DNA of 5,935 nt, taken from the NCBI GenBank assembly GCA_937881285.1, contig CALGEU010000392.1, forward strand, positions 1-5,935, written 5' to 3'. Position numbers and translations under genes: made by a program. Source of the stretch: an uncultured Clostridia bacterium (lineage in GTDB: Bacteria > Bacillota > Clostridia > Christensenellales > CAG-917). How positions within the stretch are numbered: position 1 is the stretch's first letter; every line of letters begins with the position of its first letter. The notes below the pieces were generated by a model, which saw nothing but the letters and a program-made list of their open reading frames with translations, did no database searches and was not told the DNA's origin. Of this stretch, positions 4,298-5,935 are shown piece after piece.

Positions 4298-5124
4298 TGT
4301 TTATTCTCCTTTTGCATAAGAGTTTTATATTCACGGAACGAGACAATCTCTCGTGCCTTAAGGTCTACACAATCTTCAATAACACTATCAGAGACAGGCA
4401 AACCGTCAGTCAGACATGAAAAGCAATAAGCATCGAACTTTTTCCAAACACGTTTAGGAATAAGAACCTTTTTTAAACTCTCTTCAACGTCTTCATTGTA
4501 AGCATTAATAACTCCCCTATCATCCGAGTATCTCTCTTCACGAACCTGCGCAATCAAGAAGAAAGGAATACGTTTCTCAAGATGATGAACGTAAATATAA
4601 GACGAGAGAGAACGTCTAACGGCATAGTGGACATCTGCAACACACTGCGTATCATAGATAAGAACACCGCCTATAGTCTCATGACCGAACAACTTATTAA
4701 ACAGCGTTAAACGCTCGTTTGTATCATCTTTCTTAAGCGATAGCATTTGGTCGGCAAGCAAACTCGCTTCGTTAACATAAGCCACTGAACCGTATCTAGG
4801 GCGAACCTTTCGTTGAAGCAAATCAAGCGTTATAGGAACGTAAGGAACGGCAAGCGGAATGTTTGAATAAAGCAAAGGCTCTTCGTCAAACGGTTTATGA
4901 AGCAACTCTTGAAAGAAAACACGAATCTTCCAACGACGATGAACACGATTATAAGTCTGAATAGCCATATAAACGCTCAACGTTGATTTACCGCTTTTTA
5001 CGCCACCAGTGACCAAAGCAACGCACGGAATTTTAGGAACTTTAAATTTACTTGCGATTTTAGCAACAAGCCAAGAAATGCCAATCACGAGCGCAAGAAA
5101 TATAAGCCACTGAATTTTAGACAT
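4294..5124 (-). CDS. zot: Zot/pI-like morphogenesis ATPase
   Basis: A 276-aa inner-membrane ATPase that powers extrusion of filamentous virions (pI of Ff phages; Zot of CTXphi). It has an N-terminal membrane segment at about 5-25, then Walker A GGVKSGKS (40-47). SVAYVNEAS (113-121) sits in the Walker B position, with Asn before the catalytic Glu where Asp is more usual. VLIYDTQ (154-160) matches the sensor-like strand ending in Gln seen in Zot proteins, followed by an arginine pair at 170-171. The usual C-terminal membrane segment is absent, the anchor being N-terminal instead, and there is no large periplasmic domain and no secretin gene nearby, as expected for a single-membrane host. The ATG at 5124 has AAAGGAG 11 nt upstream; an ATG at 5154 in frame lies within the terminator hairpin and is rejected. 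Confidence 0.9.
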   Translation of the reverse strand: MSKIQWLIFLALVIGISWLVAKIASKFKVPKIPCVALVTGGVKSGKSTLSVYMAIQTYNRVHRRWKIRVFFQELLHKPFDEEPLLYSNIPLAVPYVPITLDLLQRKVRPRYGSVAYVNEASLLADQMLSLKKDDTNERLTLFNKLFGHETIGGVLIYDTQCVADVHYAVRRSLSSYIYVHHLEKRIPFFLIAQVREERYSDDRGVINAYNEDVEESLKKVLIPKRVWKKFDAYCFSCLTDGLPVSDSVIEDCVDLKAREIVSFREYKTLMQKENKQ

Positions 5125-5142
5125 TATAGAATTTTCTCCTTT

Positions 5143-5184
5143 AAAAAGATGCACCCCTGCTAGGTGCTAATATAACAGGGGTGC
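5143..5184 (-). terminator. Terminator/attenuator between coat gene and zot
   Basis: A perfect 9-bp stem GCACCCCTG (5151-5159) / CAGGGGTGC (5176-5184) with a 16-nt loop; on the minus strand it is followed by ATCTTTTT. It lies 8 nt after the coat stop codon, and the zot Shine-Dalgarno site begins right after the T-run. Partial termination here would leave coat mRNA abundant and zot mRNA scarce, like the terminator after gene VIII in Ff phages. A shorter alternative hairpin, GCACC (5151-5155) with GGTGC (5163-5167), excludes the long one. Confidence 0.8.
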
Positions 5185-5192
5185 GTACTCAC

Positions 5193-5453
5193 TTATCGAT
5201 TACGAGCGCCGAGAGAAGCAACAAAGTTGACAACCCAACGGCTCAAGCCGATAGCGAGCGAAATGCCTGCAAACACAACAATAAGGACACCGAACGTGGA
5301 CAACGTGGTTGTTGCCGATGCGCCTTCGCCTGTGGTTTGCAAGAACACACTTTGAGCGAGAGTTGAAAGACCTTCGCCGATACCTTTAGCAACTTGCGTG
5401 ATACCGCCTACGAGTATTTCAATTATCGCTTGCATTATCTGCGTTCCGCTCAT
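5193..5453 (-). CDS. Putative major coat protein
   Basis: An 86-aa protein proposed as the pVIII-like capsid subunit. It has an amphipathic N-terminal half (IMQAIIEILVGGITQVAKGI, 6-25), a polar Gly/Ser/Thr-rich turn (40-52), then a hydrophobic segment at about 53-78 (FGVLIVVFAGISLAIGLSRW, 54-73) and a short basic end, ARNR. This matches the two-helix membrane-stored subunit of filamentous phages, though it is longer than Ff pVIII and has no clear cleavable signal. Supporting context: small size, place among small membrane genes before zot, and a terminator directly downstream suited to high expression. The ATG at 5453 has AGGGGG upstream and the gene overlaps the 68-aa gene by 35 nt. A minor coat protein is the alternative. 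Confidence 0.6.
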   Translation of the reverse strand: MSGTQIMQAIIEILVGGITQVAKGIGEGLSTLAQSVFLQTTGEGASATTTLSTFGVLIVVFAGISLAIGLSRWVVNFVASLGARNR

Positions 5454-5625
5454 CCGCTATACCCCCTTTTTCTAGATTTTTATTTTCATCAGATTGTGAA
5501 GACTTGTCTAGGACTGCACCCAGTTTTTTCTTTCTCTTTTTGACGATGGTGACAGACAAGGACACAATCTCATAGATACAAAAAAGCAATACAGCTACAA
5601 GAATAATAATTCCGCCAGTGTTCAT
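5419..5625 (-). CDS. Small single-span membrane protein, possible minor coat protein
   Basis: A 68-aa protein with an N-terminal membrane segment at about 5-28 (GIIILVAVLLFCIYEIVSLS, 5-24), then a very basic KKRKKK at 29-34 and a hydrophilic Asp/Asn/Ser-rich tail to the end. By the positive-inside rule the tail should face the cytoplasm. Size and position just before the putative major coat gene fit minor tip proteins such as pVII or pIX, although those lack such a long polar tail. It is therefore a guess from context. AAAGGAG lies 8 nt before the ATG at 5625. The gene starts 13 nt after the 71-aa gene and its end overlaps the next gene by 35 nt. Confidence 0.7.
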   Translation of the reverse strand: MNTGGIIILVAVLLFCIYEIVSLSVTIVKKRKKKLGAVLDKSSQSDENKNLEKGGIADERNADNASDN

Positions 5626-5638
5626 AATCGATTCTCCT

Positions 5639-5854
5639 TTACTTTATCGGATAATCGCCAGGCTCGAGCTTTTCAAGCTGTCGCGGGGTGACGTCGAGCA
5701 AATCGCATAAATCGACAGGCTCGAGATATGCTCTTTTCTCGCAATCGTCAGAAAACGGAATAACAACATATACGTACTTCTTACCAGTCTTTTGAGATTG
5801 CGTAACACGCACAATAGTTTGCTTTGCAAAATTCTTTTCTTTGATTTCGTCCAT
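5639..5854 (-). CDS. Hypothetical 71-aa soluble protein, possible ssDNA-binding (pV-like)
   Basis: A small protein without membrane segments. Residues 10-35 look like beta strands with alternating basic and aromatic residues (QTIVRVTQ, KTGKKYVYVVIPF), and the C-terminal half (LEPVDLCDLLDVTPRQLEKL) is acidic and helical. AAAGGAG lies 10 nt before the ATG at 5854; the 92-aa gene ends 34 nt upstream across the circle junction. Filamentous phages need a small ssDNA-binding protein (pV, 87 aa in Ff) encoded just ahead of the small coat genes. This gene has the right size and place, but no motif proves the role, and the 92-aa protein is a rival candidate. Confidence 0.7.
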   Translation of the reverse strand: MDEIKEKNFAKQTIVRVTQSQKTGKKYVYVVIPFSDDCEKRAYLEPVDLCDLLDVTPRQLEKLEPGDYPIK

Positions 5855-5880
5855 TTTTTGATACTCCTTTTTATAAATAG

Positions 5881-5935
5881 TTTTTTATTTACACGAGTTG
5901 CACACTCAATGTATCGAGATAAACGCACAAATCGG
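5881..5935. repeat. Terminal direct repeat, right copy (circular-assembly overlap)
   Basis: Exact copy of 1-55. It duplicates the end of the 92-aa minus-strand gene (stop at 9-11) and the start of the spacer before the 71-aa gene. Removing it gives a circle of about 5,880 bp in which the operon reads straight from 287 down through the junction to 5854. Confidence 0.9.

Noticed and set aside
5125..5154. Upstream ATG giving a 286-aa Zot
   Set aside because: The extra ten codons contain the terminator U-tract and the Shine-Dalgarno site of the ATG at 5124.
5181..5366. 61-aa plus-strand frame
   Set aside because: Antisense to the coat candidate and starts inside the terminator stem.
5644..5928. 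94-aa minus-strand frame spanning the junction
   Set aside because: Overlaps the well-signalled 71-aa gene in another frame; basic low-complexity translation with no ribosome site.

Overview
The window is most likely one complete small circular genome. Bases 1-55 and 5881-5935 are identical, as expected when an assembler opens a circle, so the unique length is about 5,880 bp. The gene content is that of a filamentous (inovirus-like) ssDNA phage or episome: a Zot/pI-type assembly ATPase, a small membrane-spanning coat candidate, a large signal-peptide and membrane-anchored adsorption-protein candidate, several small membrane proteins, and a rolling-circle Rep. The DNA is AT-rich, ribosome sites are strong AAAGGAG types, and no secretin (pIV) gene is present. 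This suggests a low-GC Gram-positive (monoderm) host, probably a Firmicute. The host is inferred, not shown.

All genes but one lie on the minus strand in a single head-to-tail operon that runs through the circle junction. A near-consensus promoter (TTGACA-17-TAATAT, 484-512) starts it. The order is: 48-aa gene, 92-aa gene, junction, 71-aa protein, 68-aa membrane protein, 86-aa putative major coat protein, a hairpin-plus-U-tract terminator/attenuator (5143-5184), Zot ATPase (276 aa), a 59-aa gene, a pVI-like membrane protein (143 aa), a pIII-like 414-aa protein, a 146-aa membrane protein, a 49-aa ribbon-helix-helix protein, and a 232-aa Rep. Genes are closely spaced and often coupled by ATGA overlaps. 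A strong bidirectional terminator (1150-1185) closes the operon. The RHH-Rep pair resembles the copG-repB arrangement of pMV158-type plasmids.

The region 436-787 is a lysogeny-style switch. Three 19-bp operators of the form TAGTACT-N5-GGTACTA cover the operon promoter. Divergent from it is an XRE-family (Cro/CI-like) repressor gene that carries an in-frame TAA at codon 27, inside its helix-turn-helix. The operators look intact but the repressor looks dead, as in a clear-plaque-type mutant.

The region 788-1224 has no gene. It holds a dense set of dyads: paired 16-bp repeats, an AT-rich palindrome, an 11-bp stem with a 7-nt loop, iteron-like ACGACA repeats, a second 11-bp hairpin, and a long branched hairpin beside the terminator. 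This is the probable replication origin and packaging region.
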